From Bacillus oleivorans (GTDB lineage Bacteria; Bacillota; Bacilli; Bacillales; JC228): 64,000 nt of DNA. The position numbers and the translations under genes are program-made. Where the stretch lies: assembly GCF_900207585.1 (NCBI RefSeq), contig NZ_OAOP01000005.1, positions 1 to 64,000 of the forward strand. The letters are read 5' to 3'. This document shows positions 43,346-52,910 of the stretch, piece after piece. Below the pieces are notes generated by a model. It saw only the letters and a program-made list of their open reading frames with translations, searched no databases and was not told where the DNA came from. Position 1 is the stretch's first letter, and the number at the start of each line of letters is the position of its first letter.

Positions 43346-45069
43346 ATTGGAAAACTGTTTTAACGGTATATGTAAAAACAATCGTTGAAAGCTTATACCA
43401 AGCTGGTGTTAGAGATGCAGTTATAAGTCCTGGTTCCCGTTCTACTCCGCTAGCTTATTTATTTGCAGAACATCCTGACATTCAGACACATGTAGTGATC
43501 GATGAAAGGTCTGCAGCCTTTTTTGCGATGGGGATGGCTAAAAAATCAAGCCATCCTGTTGTTTTGTTATGTACTTCAGGAAGTGCGGCCGCTAATTATT
43601 ACCCGGCAATTGTGGAAGCTAAATATGCGAGAGTACCCTTGATAGCGTTAACAGCAGACAGACCGCATGAATTAAGAGAAGTCGGAGCTCCGCAGGCGAT
43701 TGATCAGACTCATTTATACGGAAAACATGTGAAATGGTTTGTTGATCTCCCGCAGCCATCTAATCAGTCTAATACGATTTCCTACTTGCGGCAAACATGT
43801 TATAAGGCCTTTGATCTGAGTCAACAGTTTCCAAAAGGTCCTGTTCATTTAAATGTGCCGCTGCCGGAGCCATTAATTCCTGAATTGCCTGTAGAGTTTT
43901 CTAAAGACCAGTCAAGGAACAGCAGCGGGATAGGCAGAACCTTTCCGACCAGTTCAATGGTTAGAGAGCTTTCAAGTCTGTTAAACTCAAACCAAAATGG
44001 ACTTATTATAGTAGGGGAGATTGCAGACGAAAAGGCCGCAGATTGGATTGTGGATCTTTCCGAAACCTATCAGCTTCCGATTTTGGCGGATCCGCTGTCT
44101 CAGCTTAGATCCAATGGAGATTCTCCGATTCAAACTTTAATTGATGCCTATGATACCTTTTTGAGATTTAAAGAGGTGCAAAACGAAGTCAGACCTGATT
44201 TTGTCATCCGCTTTGGGTCTATGCCCGTTTCTAAATTTTTATGTCAATTTATGGAAGAACTTGAAAGCATTAGATTTATAGTGATTGATGAAGGAGGACA
44301 TCGGGATCCAATTCATAAGGCAACAGACACATGGGCAGTGAATGAATCCTTACTTATCAAAGAAGTTTTACAGGATCGTCCAACTCCACAAAAGCCTGGC
44401 AAATGGGCAAAGAAATGGCTTCATTATAACCAGCAAACGAGAATGTTAATTGAGGAAAAGAGTCCTTTACTCAAGTGGAATGAAGGTAAAGCAGTTCATA
44501 CGATTCTGAACTACCTCCCGGACCAATCTCTTTTATATGTGGGAAACAGTATGCCAATTCGGGATGTAGATACATTTTTATCTAAGCAGCCGAAGCGAGT
44601 TCATGTCTTAGCCAACCGGGGCACAAATGGAATTGATGGTGTTGTGTCCTCTGCACTGGGTGCAAGTGCAAAGAATACATCCAATTACCTGCTCATCGGT
44701 GATTTATCTTTTTACCATGATCTTAATGGATTACTGATTAGTCAAATGGAAGGAATTGATATTACCATTTTTGTCTTAAATAATAATGGAGGGGGTATTT
44801 TTTCCTTCCTGCCACAATCGAATGAGCCCTATCATTTTGAAAAATTATTTGGCACACCGGCTAACTTAACGTTTGAACATGCTGTGCAAATGTATAAAGG
44901 CTTTTACACAAAGGTTATTAATGAAGCAGAATTAGAGGAAGCTCTTAAAAGCCTTTACACTAAACAGGGTTTAAAGGTAGTAGAAATTATGACGAATCGT
45001 GAGGAAAATGTCGTTATTCATCGAGAATTGTGGAATTTTGTTTCCCGGGAAATGATGGGAAATGAGTGA
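43342..45069 (+). CDS. menD: SEPHCHC synthase (2-succinyl-5-enolpyruvyl-6-hydroxy-3-cyclohexene-1-carboxylate synthase)
   Basis: Thiamine-diphosphate enzyme of 575 residues joining isochorismate and 2-oxoglutarate. Motifs: SPGSRSTPLAYLFAEHP at the N-terminus, DERSAAFFAMGMAK (cofactor Glu region), and GDLSFYHDLNGLL...NNNGGGIFSFLP, the diphosphate-binding block. The start is a TTG inside the menF stop with GGGGG upstream. Its end overlaps menH by eight bases. Confidence 0.95.
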   Translation: MNWKTVLTVYVKTIVESLYQAGVRDAVISPGSRSTPLAYLFAEHPDIQTHVVIDERSAAFFAMGMAKKSSHPVVLLCTSGSAAANYYPAIVEAKYARVPLIALTADRPHELREVGAPQAIDQTHLYGKHVKWFVDLPQPSNQSNTISYLRQTCYKAFDLSQQFPKGPVHLNVPLPEPLIPELPVEFSKDQSRNSSGIGRTFPTSSMVRELSSLLNSNQNGLIIVGEIADEKAADWIVDLSETYQLPILADPLSQLRSNGDSPIQTLIDAYDTFLRFKEVQNEVRPDFVIRFGSMPVSKFLCQFMEELESIRFIVIDEGGHRDPIHKATDTWAVNESLLIKEVLQDRPTPQKPGKWAKKWLHYNQQTRMLIEEKSPLLKWNEGKAVHTILNYLPDQSLLYVGNSMPIRDVDTFLSKQPKRVHVLANRGTNGIDGVVSSALGASAKNTSNYLLIGDLSFYHDLNGLLISQMEGIDITIFVLNNNGGGIFSFLPQSNEPYHFEKLFGTPANLTFEHAVQMYKGFYTKVINEAELEEALKSLYTKQGLKVVEIMTNREENVVIHRELWNFVSREMMGNE

Positions 45070-45886
45070 AAAATCTATGTATTTAAAGATAAGGGGTATT
45101 CAATACCATCTGAAGATTTGGGGGAGCGGTGAACCACTGTGGCTTCTGCATGGGTTTACCGGTTCCTCGAATACATGGGATATCCTTGCTTCTTCTATTA
45201 GTCAATACCGGACTATTGTAGCGATAGATTTACTAGGTCACGGGAAAACTGATTCTCCTGATTCCCCACAAAGATACACGATGAGTGAACAGATAGAGGA
45301 TCTCGATGAAATAAGAAGGCAGCTTTCGTTTGATTCAATAGAACTATTAGGTTATTCCATGGGCGGACGAGTGGCGCTTTCTTATAGTATTTTAAAAAAG
45401 CAACAAGTAAAAAAATTGATCCTGGAAAGCAGTTCCCCCGGATTAAAAACAGAAGCGGAGCGTGTCGTTCGGCAAAAACATGATCTTAACCTGTCATTAA
45501 AAATAAAAAATGAAGGTCTTGAGTCCTTTGTAGCCTATTGGGAAAACATTCCTTTGTTTGCAACACAAAAGTCGCTTCCTGACTCCGTGAAAGAAAGAAT
45601 CAGAGAAGAACGATTATTCCAAAATCCTATTGGCCTTGCCAACAGTCTGATTGGATTTGGAACAGGCAGTCAGCCATCCTTGTGGAAACGGCTTAATGAG
45701 GCAGTAATTCCCACTCTATTAATCACTGGACATGAAGATCAGAAGTTTTTATTAATTGCAAAGCAGATGGAAAAATTAATGCCCCAGGCAAAACACGTGA
45801 ATGTTTTTAATGCGGGTCATGCAATCCATGTGGAACTCCCGCAAAAATTTGGTAAAATAGTTAAAGAGTTTGTACTGCATACATAA
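45062..45886 (+). CDS. menH: SHCHC synthase, alpha/beta hydrolase fold
   Basis: Product of 274 residues with [13 protein letters not shown] (oxyanion loop) and nucleophile elbow [10 protein letters not shown] (S99). The catalytic His lies in NAGHAIHVE near the end. It removes pyruvate from SEPHCHC to give SHCHC, the step after MenD. Overlap with menD and the place before menB match the B. subtilis order. The gene corresponds to ytxM. Confidence 0.92.
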   Translation: MSEKSMYLKIRGIQYHLKIWGSGEPLWLLHGFTGSSNTWDILASSISQYRTIVAIDLLGHGKTDSPDSPQRYTMSEQIEDLDEIRRQLSFDSIELLGYSMGGRVALSYSILKKQQVKKLILESSSPGLKTEAERVVRQKHDLNLSLKIKNEGLESFVAYWENIPLFATQKSLPDSVKERIREERLFQNPIGLANSLIGFGTGSQPSLWKRLNEAVIPTLLITGHEDQKFLLIAKQMEKLMPQAKHVNVFNAGHAIHVELPQKFGKIVKEFVLHT

Positions 45887-45899
45887 AAAGGAGGTTTTC

Positions 45900-46721
45900 A
45901 TGATGGCAATAGAATGGAAATCAGAGCGTCAATATGAGGACATTTTATACGAGACTTACAATGGTATTGCGAAGATCACGATCAATCGTCCAGAAGTGCA
46001 TAATGCTTTTCGCCCTAAAACAGTAATGGAAATGATTGATGCCTTTGCATACGCGAGAGACGATGCTAATATTGGAGTTATTATTTTAACGGGAGCAGGG
46101 GACAAAGCATTCTGTTCCGGCGGAGACCAAAAAGTAAGAGGTCATGGCGGATATGTGGGAGAAGACGAAATTCCACGTTTGAATGTTCTGGATCTGCAAA
46201 GATTGATTCGAGTAATTCCAAAGCCTGTTATCGCCATGGTGGCAGGGTATGCCATTGGCGGAGGTCATGTACTGCATGTAGTCTGTGATTTAACGATTGC
46301 AGCTGAAAATGCTATTTTCGGACAAACTGGTCCAAAAGTGGGAAGCTTCGATGCGGGGTATGGCTCAGGTTATTTAGCAAGAATTGTCGGACATAAAAAA
46401 GCAAGAGAAATTTGGTACCTATGCCGTCAATATAATGCACAAGAAGCTTTAGAAATGGGACTTGTGAATAAAGTCGTTCCGCTTGAGCAATTAGAGGAAG
46501 AAACGGTTCAATGGTGCAACGAAATTCTTGAAAAGAGTCCAACAGCAATCCGCTTCTTAAAAGCCGCATTTAATGCAGATACAGATGGATTAGCTGGTCT
46601 CCAACAGATGGCTGGAGATGCCACTTTGCTTTATTATACAACTGATGAGGCTAAAGAAGGCCGCGATGCCTTTAAGGAAAAAAGAAAGCCAGATTTTGGC
46701 CAATTCCCGCGATTCCCTTAA
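45900..46721 (+). CDS. menB: 1,4-dihydroxy-2-naphthoyl-CoA synthase
   Basis: Crotonase-fold enzyme of 273 residues closing the second naphthoquinone ring. Motifs: [48 protein letters not shown] and [13 protein letters not shown] with the active-site Asp typical of MenB. AAGGAGG is 5 bases before the first of two adjacent ATGs; either could be used. A hairpin follows and separates it from menE. Confidence 0.94.
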   Translation: MMAIEWKSERQYEDILYETYNGIAKITINRPEVHNAFRPKTVMEMIDAFAYARDDANIGVIILTGAGDKAFCSGGDQKVRGHGGYVGEDEIPRLNVLDLQRLIRVIPKPVIAMVAGYAIGGGHVLHVVCDLTIAAENAIFGQTGPKVGSFDAGYGSGYLARIVGHKKAREIWYLCRQYNAQEALEMGLVNKVVPLEQLEEETVQWCNEILEKSPTAIRFLKAAFNADTDGLAGLQQMAGDATLLYYTTDEAKEGRDAFKEKRKPDFGQFPRFP

Positions 46722-46734
46722 TAATCTTGTTTCA

Positions 46735-46767
46735 GAAAGCTTAGCGATATAGTCGCTGAGCTTTTAT
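46735..46767 (+). terminator. Hairpin between menB and menE
   Basis: AGCTTAGCGA and TCGCTGAGCT pair around TATAG and TTTTATAA follows. It may partly end menFDHB transcripts or act as a processing site. About 60 bases then lead to menE. Confidence 0.65.
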
Positions 46768-46830
46768 AAATTAGAGGAACTTCATTGTGAAGTAGAACAC
46801 CTGGTAAAATACGTGTAAGAAGGTGAAACA

Positions 46831-48279
46831 ATGTCTAGTCCGGTTATGCCCATTTGGGTGACACAGCGGGCAAAATTAACACCAGAAAGAATAGGTCTTA
46901 TCTATAAAGGAAAATCCTATACCTTTCAAGAGATATGGATGGAATCTAAAAAGTGGGCAAATCTGCTGTATCAGAAGGGTGTCCGTAACGGGGATCATGT
47001 TGGGGTCTGGATGAACAATGATGCAAAGACTGTATTTATTATTCATGCTTTACAACTTTTAGGGGCCCGGGCGATTTTGTTCAATCGGAAACTCCAGAAG
47101 GATGAGCTGTTTTGGCAGCTGGATAATTCCAGGGCTACTTGTTTGATTCATGATGGGGATATTGGTGAAATCAAAGGATTTTCTATTTTGGAGATTCAAG
47201 CAGAGGAGCACGAGCGTACGTTAAGTACTGCTCCAGACGATTCCTTGTTACTTGATGAGTGCTCAATGGATGATGTCTGCTCGGTCATGTATACTTCAGG
47301 AACAACAGGAAAACCCAAAGGGGTCCTGCAAACGTATGGAAATCACTGGTGGAGTGCAATGGGGTCTGCACTTAATCTCGGACTAAGCCACGACGATATC
47401 TGGCTTGCAGCAGTTCCGTTATTTCATATTAGCGGCTATTCCATCTTAATGAGAAGTGTTATTTATGGCGTGCCTGTTATTCTATATGAACGTTTTGATG
47501 AAGCAGCTATAAATAATGAGCTTATAAGTGGAAATGTAACGATTATCTCAGTTGTAACTGCTATGCTAAGCAGATTACTGGAAAATTTAGCGGGGCGAAC
47601 CTATTCACCTAAGCTGCGCTGTGTCCTGCTTGGAGGAGGACCGGCTCCTTATCCGATTTTAAAGGCATGCAAGAACAAAAACATTCCTGTCTTTCAAACC
47701 TATGGAATGACGGAAACGTCTTCGCAAATCGTGACTTTGGCACCTGAATATGCTTTAACGAAACTGGGGTCCGCAGGGAAGCCGTTATTCCCATGTCGGG
47801 TGAAAATTGACAGGTCCGATGAAAATGGAACAGGAGAAATCTTAGTAAAAGGCCCCAATGTTACGGTTGGTTATTTCGAACGTCCTGATGCAAATGAACA
47901 GGCCTTTCAAAATGGCTGGCTTAAAACAGGTGATATTGGCTACCTTGATGATGAAGGTTTTTTATTTGTGCTAGATCGCCGGTCTGACTTAATTATTTCC
48001 GGAGGAGAAAATATATATCCAGCAGAGATTGAATCTGTATTATTATCACATCCCAGTATTCGTGAAGCGGGTGTTGTCGGAAAAGAAGATCCAACCTGGG
48101 GACAGGTTCCAGTTGCATTCGTGGTTTTATCAAAACAAGAAGACGATTTAGCAATAATCAATTGGTTAAAAGAAAAAATTGCGTCTTATAAAGTGCCTAA
48201 GCAAGTTATTGTTGTTGATTATTTGCCTCGAAATGCATCGAATAAGCTGCTGCGGAAAGAGTTACGGAATTGGCTCTAA
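46831..48279 (+). CDS. menE: o-succinylbenzoate-CoA ligase
   Basis: AMP-binding enzyme of 482 residues that activates o-succinylbenzoate with ATP and CoA. Motifs: MYTSGTTGKPKG (P-loop), FQTYGMTETSSQ, the YLDDEGFLFVLDR adenylate-binding region and PRNASNKLLRKEL with the catalytic Lys. AAGGTG precedes the ATG. It lies after a hairpin, so its expression may differ from menFDHB. In B. subtilis menC follows menE; here menC is absent and a terminator comes instead. Confidence 0.93.
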   Translation: MSSPVMPIWVTQRAKLTPERIGLIYKGKSYTFQEIWMESKKWANLLYQKGVRNGDHVGVWMNNDAKTVFIIHALQLLGARAILFNRKLQKDELFWQLDNSRATCLIHDGDIGEIKGFSILEIQAEEHERTLSTAPDDSLLLDECSMDDVCSVMYTSGTTGKPKGVLQTYGNHWWSAMGSALNLGLSHDDIWLAAVPLFHISGYSILMRSVIYGVPVILYERFDEAAINNELISGNVTIISVVTAMLSRLLENLAGRTYSPKLRCVLLGGGPAPYPILKACKNKNIPVFQTYGMTETSSQIVTLAPEYALTKLGSAGKPLFPCRVKIDRSDENGTGEILVKGPNVTVGYFERPDANEQAFQNGWLKTGDIGYLDDEGFLFVLDRRSDLIISGGENIYPAEIESVLLSHPSIREAGVVGKEDPTWGQVPVAFVVLSKQEDDLAIINWLKEKIASYKVPKQVIVVDYLPRNASNKLLRKELRNWL

Positions 48280-48319
48280 ATTAAAGGGGTCAGACATTAG
48301 GGTCTGACCCCTTTAATTT
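48279..48319. terminator. Bidirectional terminator between menE and the DUF1540 gene
   Basis: AATTAAAGGGGTCAGAC and GTCTGACCCCTTTAATT form a near-perfect 17-bp stem with T-runs on both strands. The stop codon of the DUF1540 gene lies at its right edge. Confidence 0.9.
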
Positions 48320-48476
48320 ATAAATCAGCAGGTTTAAAAGTTTTGCAATCCGTTTCTTTGCTATTGTGAGCACGGTCTCCTCTTTGGGCCACTACATAAA
48401 TTTCATCAGCGCCGCAAAGATTGCCATGTTCCCAGAAAATGCAGTTGTTGACTTCACATTTTACGTCTTTGGCCAC
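48318..48476 (-). CDS. DUF1540 small cysteine-rich protein (52 aa)
   Basis: The product, from a GTG after AAAGGGGTG, reads MAKDVKCEVNNCIFWEHGN and then LCGADEIYV, ending in DCKTFKPADL. The spacing of four Cys (C-x4-C, C, and DCKTF) is the DUF1540 signature found in spore formers, where it probably binds a metal. Function unknown. It converges with menE on a shared terminator and was too short for many gene callers. Confidence 0.8.
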   Translation of the reverse strand: MAKDVKCEVNNCIFWEHGNLCGADEIYVVAQRGDRAHNSKETDCKTFKPADL

Positions 48477-48578
48477 TGTGTACACCCCTTTCTAGCTGTA
48501 CACATATATTGTTCTCGAGAGCTTCCATTTGAATACTACGTAATTAAAAGGGGTAGCTTCCGAATTTTTGTAAAAAAG

Positions 48579-48818
48579 TCAGCTTTTTTTGCGGAAGCCG
48601 TTCCATTTTTTCGGAACAGGGTCAATTCCGCCGGGATGAAAGGGCTGGCATTTCAAAATCCGGACAATGGTTAAATATCCCCCTTTAATAAAGCCGAATC
48701 GGTTGATAGCCTCTATGCCATAATGAGAACAAGTTGGATAAAACCGACAGGATGGGGGTTTTAAAGGAGAAATAAATTTTTGATAAAAACGAATAATTCC
48801 TAAAGCAATATATTTCAA
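48579..48818 (-). CDS. yidD: Membrane protein insertion efficiency factor YidD
   Basis: Small protein of about 79 residues with the highly conserved [30 protein letters not shown] and [10 protein letters not shown](x)DPVP blocks of YidD (DUF37; B. subtilis YtjA). It helps YidC/SpoIIIJ insert proteins into the membrane. A TTG following AAAGGTGATTAT is chosen as start; an ATG five codons earlier has no site. luxS follows divergently, as in B. subtilis. Confidence 0.88.
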   Translation of the reverse strand: MKYIALGIIRFYQKFISPLKPPSCRFYPTCSHYGIEAINRFGFIKGGYLTIVRILKCQPFHPGGIDPVPKKWNGFRKKS

Positions 48819-48970
48819 ATAATCACCTTTCATTTCTTATACACTTTTATCATAATGGTAATAAGAAAAAAGAAAGAACGCAATTTTAAAGTTTAAATAG
48901 CACTAAGTAGATGAAAAAAATCGGAATTTACGATAGAATAGGTTGAGGAACAAATAAGGAGGGTTAATAA

Positions 48971-49444
48971 ATGCCATCTGTAGAAAGCTTTGAGCTAGAT
49001 CATAATGCTGTTAAAGCTCCATACGTCCGCCACTGTGGTGTTCACAAAGTCGGCAGTGATGGAGTTGTCAATAAATTTGATATTCGTTTCTGCCAGCCAA
49101 ATAAACAAGCAATGAAGCCAGATGCCATTCACACGTTAGAGCATCTGTTAGCGTTTAATATTAGAAAGCATGTTGAGAAATATGACCATTTCGACATTAT
49201 TGACATTTCTCCAATGGGATGCCAAACTGGGTTTTATTTAGTTGTCAGCGGTGCTCCTACCGTTGAGGAAATTATCGATTTGTTAGAAGAAACGATGAAA
49301 GATGTGGCAACGATTGAGGATATTCCTGCTGCCAATGAAAAACAATGTGGCCAAGCAAAACTTCATGACTTAGAAGGCGCTAAAAGACTTATTCATTTCT
49401 GGCTGTCTAAATCAAAGGACGAATTAAAACAAGTTTTTGCATAA
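48971..49444 (+). CDS. luxS: S-ribosylhomocysteine lyase
   Basis: Full-length LuxS of 157 residues. Metal ligands H54 and H58 lie in HTLEHLL and C126 in [18 protein letters not shown] carries the active-site Cys84 region. It splits S-ribosylhomocysteine to homocysteine and DPD, the precursor of autoinducer-2, recycling the product of methyl transfer. AAGGAGG precedes the ATG. A terminator follows. Confidence 0.96.
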   Translation: MPSVESFELDHNAVKAPYVRHCGVHKVGSDGVVNKFDIRFCQPNKQAMKPDAIHTLEHLLAFNIRKHVEKYDHFDIIDISPMGCQTGFYLVVSGAPTVEEIIDLLEETMKDVATIEDIPAANEKQCGQAKLHDLEGAKRLIHFWLSKSKDELKQVFA

Positions 49445-49452
49445 CGCAGGGA

Positions 49453-49492
49453 AGAGGCTGAAACCATGTCGGTTTTTAGCCTCTTTTTTTTG
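49453..49492 (+). terminator. Terminator of luxS
   Basis: GAGGCTGAAACC and GGTTTTTAGCCTC pair with one bulge and a T8 run follows, 10 bases after luxS. Confidence 0.85.
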
Positions 49493-49502
49493 TTAAAGTT
49501 AT

Positions 49503-49673
49503 CTATTCACTTTTCTTATCTTCATTTTCGTTAATATCCTGATTTTGCAAATAAGGATTATTTTCAAGCGGATCCACTGTGTGTTTGTATTGGTATGCTT
49601 TGGAAGTCGTTAAGACCGCAAGCAGCAGAACAACAATGACAATAATGACACAAATAATAAGTATGGTATACAA
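49503..49673 (-). CDS. ytzI: YtzI-like small membrane protein (56 aa)
   Basis: A TTG 7 bases after AAGGAGGG starts a product with one membrane helix (YTILIICVIIVIVVLLLAVL-type) followed by TTSKAYQYKHTVDPLE. That segment matches the small YtzI protein that sits in the same place in B. subtilis. An in-frame ATG 18 codons upstream is not supported by a ribosome-binding site. Function unknown. Confidence 0.7.
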   Translation of the reverse strand: MYTILIICVIIVIVVLLLAVLTTSKAYQYKHTVDPLENNPYLQNQDINENEDKKSE

Positions 49674-49734
49674 AGGTGCTCCCTCCTTCTTTTCTATAGT
49701 ACAAGAATGTAAACTTTTTTTCATCAAAAAATAA

Positions 49735-49759
49735 GTTTGTCTCTTTACGAAAAGGGTAT
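49735..49759 (+). promoter_or_regulatory. Candidate sigma-B promoter of dps
   Basis: GTTTGT and GGGTAT are separated by 13 bases and lie 24 bases before the dps start. The consensus of general-stress promoters is GTTTAA-N12-15-GGGTAT, and B. subtilis dps is sigma-B controlled. Confidence 0.6.
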
Positions 49760-49782
49760 CCTAAATCTAGGAGGGTGATCGT

Positions 49783-50223
49783 ATGTCCGAACATTTAATC
49801 CAAACTGTCAACAGACAAATTGCAAACTGGACCGTATTGTATGTCAAGCTTCATAATTACCACTGGTTTGTAAAGGGACCTCAATTCTTCACACTGCACG
49901 AATTGTATGAACAACTTTATAATGAAGCTCATACATATATTGATGATTTAGCAGAACGGTTGCTTGCCCTCGATGGCAAACCTGTGGCGACGATGGGAGA
50001 AGCGCTGGAAATAGCAACTATTAAGGAAGCGACAGGTACCGAGACAGCAGAAGAAATGGTTCAATCTACTCAAGATGATTTCGAGATTTTAATTGATGAA
50101 TTTAAAGACGGTATGATTATAGCTGAAGAAGCTGGGGATGAAACAACGGCGGACATGCTTCTGTCTATTCACCAAAGCTTAGAAAAACATGTTTGGATGC
50201 TGAAGTCGTTTTTAGGTAAATAA
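49783..50223 (+). CDS. dps: Dps-family DNA-protecting ferritin-like protein
   Basis: Product of 146 residues with the Dps ferroxidase region: [23 protein letters not shown] followed by [14 protein letters not shown] (split here over the pattern H-x11-D-x3-E). The protein forms a 12-subunit cage that binds DNA and oxidises iron with peroxide. AGGAGGGTGATCGT precedes the ATG. A candidate general-stress promoter is upstream and a terminator follows. Confidence 0.92.
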   Translation: MSEHLIQTVNRQIANWTVLYVKLHNYHWFVKGPQFFTLHELYEQLYNEAHTYIDDLAERLLALDGKPVATMGEALEIATIKEATGTETAEEMVQSTQDDFEILIDEFKDGMIIAEEAGDETTADMLLSIHQSLEKHVWMLKSFLGK

Positions 50224-50235
50224 TCGTTGTGGAAA

Positions 50236-50272
50236 GCCATTGGCACCAATGTCAATGGCTTTTTATTTTAAG
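50236..50272 (+). terminator. Terminator of dps
   Basis: AAAGCCATTGGCA and TGTCAATGGCTTTTT pair closely, 13 bases after the dps stop. Confidence 0.85.
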
Positions 50273-50429
50273 CTCGTCTGTCGGCGGGTTTTCTTTTTTG
50301 TAAAGACAAAAAAGAAATTTTCCATCAAAAGGTATCATTGGAACTATGACAGATAACGTTACACGAAAAATCTTAAAGCATATGATTAAGTAGAGCTATT
50401 CTTTCATTTTATCTAAGGGGAAATGTATA

Positions 50430-50891
50430 ATGGAATTCATTCGAACGTTTACTATCCCTTTCATTTCGTGTGTCGGTTCAGTAGTCTCAGTTATGTTTGG
50501 AGGCTGGAATCATATTTTTTTGTTATTGATCATTGTTGTCATACTTGATTACGTACTAGGTGTTTTAATTGCGTATATGAACGGATCTTTATCTAGCAAG
50601 GTAGGCTGGAAGGGAATTGCCAAAAAGGTGATTATATTTTCCCTGATAGCGGTTGCCCATATTGTCGATGTAGTTTTGGATACTCAACACCTGGTGCGGA
50701 ATGCAACGATTTTGTTTTATCTATGTAACGAATGTATTTCCATTATAGAACATGCCGCGAAAGCTGGAGTACCCATTCCTAAAGCTTTATTGAATGCTTT
50801 AGAGAGCATCAGTCAGAATGATCATAAAAACCTAGATCAGGGTAAGGACACTGATACACAGGATAAGGATCCTAATAAAACTCCTGAATAA
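50430..50891 (+). CDS. ytkC: Phage holin-like protein of the YtkC family (153 aa)
   Basis: Three membrane helices and the block LLLIIVVILDYVLGVLIAYM plus KVGWKGIAKKV are those of the Holin_4 (toxin secretion/phage lysis holin) family. A charged, repetitive tail (DQGKDTDTQDKDPNK) follows. AAGGGG precedes the ATG. In B. subtilis ytkC lies in the same place near dps and ytkD, so this is a chromosomal holin relative and not evidence of a prophage. Its job outside phage lysis is not known. Confidence 0.75.
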   Translation: MEFIRTFTIPFISCVGSVVSVMFGGWNHIFLLLIIVVILDYVLGVLIAYMNGSLSSKVGWKGIAKKVIIFSLIAVAHIVDVVLDTQHLVRNATILFYLCNECISIIEHAAKAGVPIPKALLNALESISQNDHKNLDQGKDTDTQDKDPNKTPE

Positions 50892-50944
50892 AAATCACCT
50901 ATATGTGGAAAAAGAAACATAAATGGTTTTAAGGAGATAATCTT

Positions 50945-51313
50945 ATGACAAATGAGAGGAAGACCTATTATATTGATCTAGGTAACGGTGAGATTTCCCG
51001 AAGCAGAACAGCATCTACTTGGAATTATCATATTGAAGCCTCCAATGAAGAAATTACTCAGCTGCGCGAGTATTTTGACCAAATGCATTCGACAGGGTGG
51101 CAAAACTTTCTCCGTGCCCATGTTCCATACGTTCAATATCATTATGATCGCGAAAATGATGCGAATGATCGTCTATTAAAAGATGTGTACCGATTGATTC
51201 ACGATTTGGGAGATGAAGATGCAAGAAAACATATTGAGTCTATTGGGATATTGGAAGAGGATTCCTATGCCGAGCCAAACACTCAAAGCATTCAAAATGA
51301 CATAAATAATTAA
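50945..51313 (+). CDS. Conserved hypothetical protein (122 aa)
   Basis: The product starts TNERKTYYIDLGNGEISRSRT after the first Met and contains FLRAHVPYVQYHYDRENDAND. Similar proteins in Bacillus are often listed as hydrolases without experimental support. No catalytic motif can be pointed out; the sequence is soluble and acidic. AAGGAG lies 7-8 bases before the ATG. A terminator follows. Confidence 0.65.
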   Translation: MTNERKTYYIDLGNGEISRSRTASTWNYHIEASNEEITQLREYFDQMHSTGWQNFLRAHVPYVQYHYDRENDANDRLLKDVYRLIHDLGDEDARKHIESIGILEEDSYAEPNTQSIQNDINN

Positions 51314-51340
51314 AGAGCCCTCAAAGAGGCTCTTTAATTA
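51311..51340. terminator. Terminator hairpin
   Basis: TAAAGAGCC and GGCTCTTTA pair around CTCAAAGA. It serves the gene before it and possibly the convergent lipoprotein gene. Confidence 0.8.
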
Positions 51341-51365
51341 TCTAGGGTGCTTCCGCTTTTCTTAC

Positions 51366-52271
51366 TTAAAGACCTGTTTCTGCAGTAATATCTTGGGCAG
51401 TATCGATCACTTGTTGAGGGACTTCAACTGTCGCATTATTAAAATCAGCATAGGATCCGTTCATTTTCATGTCCATTATTAAGGTTTCTTCCCCTTCAGT
51501 AATAGTTAGGGAAAGGATCATATTTAGCTTGGTAGGATAGAAGGATTCTTGATCGATAAACATCTCATACTCTAAATTTTCAATCGCCATATTTTCAAAT
51601 ACATTCCCCATCGCTTCATAATCTTGAGGCATAGCGCTTTGGAGCATTTGATTGGCAAACTCTGCGAATTTATCGCCATTCGCTTTTAATTTTAAAATAT
51701 AATTAGTTTCATCTTTTTGGAATTCAAATTCATCGATAAATTGCTTCAGATTTTCTAATTCAGCCCCAGGGTTATTTTGCTGCCCGGCTGCTTCTCCCAA
51801 TATTTGTCCAGACATTTCACTTGGCATTTTTAACCAGGTCTGATTGGATGGTTCTAAAAAGAAGAAACCATCTTCCGTCACATACATTTCTGTATCAAAT
51901 GACTCCTCAGTTCCTTCAACAGATGTAGTTAATTGTTGATACATAGCAAGCGGTTCAGCAACGATTTGGCCATTCATACTTGTTGACATATTCATGGCCT
52001 CTTCTTGTAGATTTGAGGTCATGGACATATCCATATCGGTCGTCATTGAAAAACTCTTCAGCGAATTGGAAGCTTCCATTGTTTTGTTATAGACTTCTTC
52101 AAGAGTCAGTTCTTTCTCTTCTTCCACTTGTTCTTCCTGAGCTTCTTGTTCTGCAGGTTCTGTCTCATTGGTTTCTGGTTCTGATCCGCTGACATCTTCT
52201 GCAGTCTGATTACATCCAGCTAATACTAAAAGGAAAGCAGCAGTCAGCAGGATCATCCATAGCTTTTTCAT
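51366..52271 (-). CDS. DUF6612-like lipoprotein (301 aa)
   Basis: The start is the ATG after GGAGAGG. Residues 1-20 are a lipoprotein signal (LLVLAGC, C20), followed by a Glu-rich linker (about 25-55). The rest resembles LolA/LppX-like DUF6612 lipoproteins: EVYNKTMEASNSLKSFSMTTD, MYVTEDGFFFLEPSNQTW and LEYEMFIDQESFYPTKLNM. Such proteins sit on the outer face of the membrane; their ligand is unknown. Methionine is common in the middle (MDMSMTSNLQEEAMNMSTSM). Confidence 0.75.
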   Translation of the reverse strand: MKKLWMILLTAAFLLVLAGCNQTAEDVSGSEPETNETEPAEQEAQEEQVEEEKELTLEEVYNKTMEASNSLKSFSMTTDMDMSMTSNLQEEAMNMSTSMNGQIVAEPLAMYQQLTTSVEGTEESFDTEMYVTEDGFFFLEPSNQTWLKMPSEMSGQILGEAAGQQNNPGAELENLKQFIDEFEFQKDETNYILKLKANGDKFAEFANQMLQSAMPQDYEAMGNVFENMAIENLEYEMFIDQESFYPTKLNMILSLTITEGEETLIMDMKMNGSYADFNNATVEVPQQVIDTAQDITAETGL

Positions 52272-52405
52272 TAATTGTCCTCTCCTTTTCCTTCGGCTCT
52301 TGACTTGAGCGTACGGTTTCATTTTACGGTAAAATAAGCATGTAAGATTCATTTTTTTGTAAAATCCGACTAAGGAACTATACCCATGAATCAGGAGCGA
52401 CTCTC

Positions 52406-52894
52406 ATGATTGTATTATCAGATTTGGCAGGAAACAAAGTAGAATTATCCTTTGGCAGGCAAGCAGAGACTAATCAAATCAGGCATGTTTTATGTATCAC
52501 CGAATATAGCGGTTACTGGTTATGTACAAACCATAAGACGCGAGGGATTGAATTTCCAGGCGGAAAGCTGGAAGAAGGTGAAAAGCCAGAGGAGGCAGCA
52601 AAGCGGGAAATCTTTGAAGAAACTGGCGGTGAGGTCGGGGAATTAACGTTTATTGGCCAATATAAAGTAATCTCGGAAAATGAGGAGTTTGTCAAAGGTG
52701 TCTTTTATGCCGTTGTGAAAGAGATAGTGAGTAAAAATGATTACATGGAGACAAGAGGTCCTGTCCTTGTTAAGCATGATATATTATTTGAGAAATTAGA
52801 CGAATCCTTTAGTTTTATTATGAAGGACGGAGTTGTTAAAAAAATTATAGAATATATCAAAAGTGAAAGAGAGGCCAACCCATTTTGTTCATGA
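52406..52894 (+). CDS. ytkD: Nudix nucleoside triphosphate pyrophosphohydrolase YtkD
   Basis: Nudix box complete: GGKLEEGEKPEEAAKREIFEE then TG-G (about residues 52-74), of the form Gx5Ex7REUxEExGU. Length (162 residues) and place next to ytkC match B. subtilis YtkD, which clears oxidised nucleotides such as 8-oxo-dGTP. AGGAG precedes the ATG. Confidence 0.85.
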   Translation: MIVLSDLAGNKVELSFGRQAETNQIRHVLCITEYSGYWLCTNHKTRGIEFPGGKLEEGEKPEEAAKREIFEETGGEVGELTFIGQYKVISENEEFVKGVFYAVVKEIVSKNDYMETRGPVLVKHDILFEKLDESFSFIMKDGVVKKIIEYIKSEREANPFCS

Positions 52895-52908
52895 GTTGGC
52901 CTCTTACT
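52868..52908. terminator. Hairpin between ytkD and ytlD
   Basis: GAGGCCAAC and GTTGGCCTC form a 9-bp stem between convergent genes. Confidence 0.75.
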
Positions 52909-52910
52909 TG

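Noticed and set aside
50430-50891. Prophage marker (holin)
   Set aside because: No other phage genes lie near, and the place next to dps and ytkD matches chromosomal ytkC.
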